Program-made: the position numbers and the translations under genes
NCBI GenBank assembly: GCA_022766385.1
Contig: JALEPJ010000019.1
Coordinates: 1 to 48,988 of the forward strand
DNA from: Rikenellaceae bacterium
GTDB taxonomy: Bacteria; Bacteroidota; Bacteroidia; Bacteroidales; UBA932
Direction: 5' to 3'
DNA length: 48,988 nt
Shown: piece by piece, positions 48,952 to 48,988 of the stretch
Numbering within the stretch: position 1 is the stretch's first letter
Layout: each line of letters starts with the position of its first letter
Notes under the pieces: model-generated
Told to the model about the DNA's origin: nothing
The model's input: the letters and a program-made list of their open reading frames with translations, nothing else
Database searches by the model: none

Positions 48952-48988
48952 ATGAAACTTGGAAGATTATTTGCGATTATCGCTGTGG
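48952..48988 (+). CDS. Start of a secreted or lipoprotein gene, cut by the window edge
   Basis: ATG at 48952, then K-L-G-R-L-F-A-I-I-A-V: a positive start followed by a hydrophobic run, which looks like a signal peptide. Only 12 codons are visible. A promoter-like pair (TTTG 48896, TATTTATA 48920) lies 25 nt upstream. Nothing can be said about the product. Confidence 0.5.
   Translation, partial: MKLGRLFAIIAV

Noticed and set aside
1..48988. CRISPR array, toxin-antitoxin pair, restriction or phage-defence genes
   Set aside because: No regularly spaced repeats were seen and no gene with such motifs; nearly all genes are housekeeping.

Overview
The window reads as a chromosomal stretch of a Bacteroidota, most likely an uncultured or little-studied Bacteroidales. 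Evidence for this: many promoters carry the Bacteroidota -7 box TAnnTTTG (some with a TTTG -33 box 19-21 nt upstream), Shine-Dalgarno sites are mostly absent, many lineage-specific families are present (DUF4301, DUF5606, DUF6340, GSCFA, DUF3276/PUR, a long NusB with an N-terminal extension), and lipid A (lpxB) and many lipoproteins indicate an outer membrane. About 50 protein genes are packed tightly with 1-12 nt gaps, ATGA overlaps and several convergent overlaps. Most are housekeeping genes; the only clear mobile-element trace is a broken transposase at the left edge, and a possible second scar lies beside a tRNA gene at the right edge.

Layout. 1-240: remnant of an IS1182-like transposase. 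305-3295: yebC and a membrane TPR protein on the minus strand, divergent from recF and a DUF721 gene. 3301-5971: pdxB and a DUF4301 gene, closed by a strong terminator. 6042-8783: an operon with its own promoter for an ABC-2 type exporter, a YtrA-like GntR regulator and a GIN-domain lipoprotein. 8862-9732: a small lipoprotein that overlaps a convergent AraC-type regulator. 9818-12337: lysA and ffh. 12338-17527: a 5'-nucleotidase-like lipoprotein, an orphan barrel-like protein, a GSCFA protein and a DAACS symporter. 17535-21412: rny, a 6S RNA candidate, zapA, a coiled-coil partner, punA and a PUR-domain protein, all on the minus strand. 21500-26995: nusB, yajC, ybbR, coaE, a DUF5606 gene, rimO and a DUF6340 lipoprotein.

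27008-32268: a glutaminyl cyclase-like lipoprotein diverges from rnpB (RNase P RNA). A TPP riboswitch with a terminator follows rnpB almost without a gap. It leads into a thiamine salvage operon: thiM, a fused thiE-tenA, thiL and thiD. No thiC, thiG, thiH or thiS is in the window, so the locus as seen recycles thiazole and pyrimidine pieces and does not make them. 32281-32475 on the minus strand holds an unannotated structured small transcript, with a near-ideal promoter, four hairpins and a possible 17-codon ORF. Then come trmD (minus), a DUF349 gene, yidC, a yggS-type PLP protein, a LysO-type exporter, and gap (minus) diverging from surE-lpxB.

41860-48399: a GH25 muramidase, a secreted C1-family peptidase, pssA, an alpha/beta hydrolase, an orphan lipoprotein, a DEDD 3'-5' exonuclease with a basic tail, and an RlmI-type rRNA methyltransferase. 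The right end has tRNA-Cys(GCA), its terminator, a 420-nt gene-free stretch with four TGTACT repeats and a large inverted repeat, and the start of a new secreted protein cut by the window edge.

The most noteworthy items are the small transcript at 32281-32475, the rnpB/TPP-riboswitch junction where the riboswitch P1 strand coincides with the only good -7 box, the ThiE-TenA fusion, the 6S RNA candidate, and the gene-free stretch after tRNA-Cys. All identifications come from reading the sequence by eye; no database search was possible.
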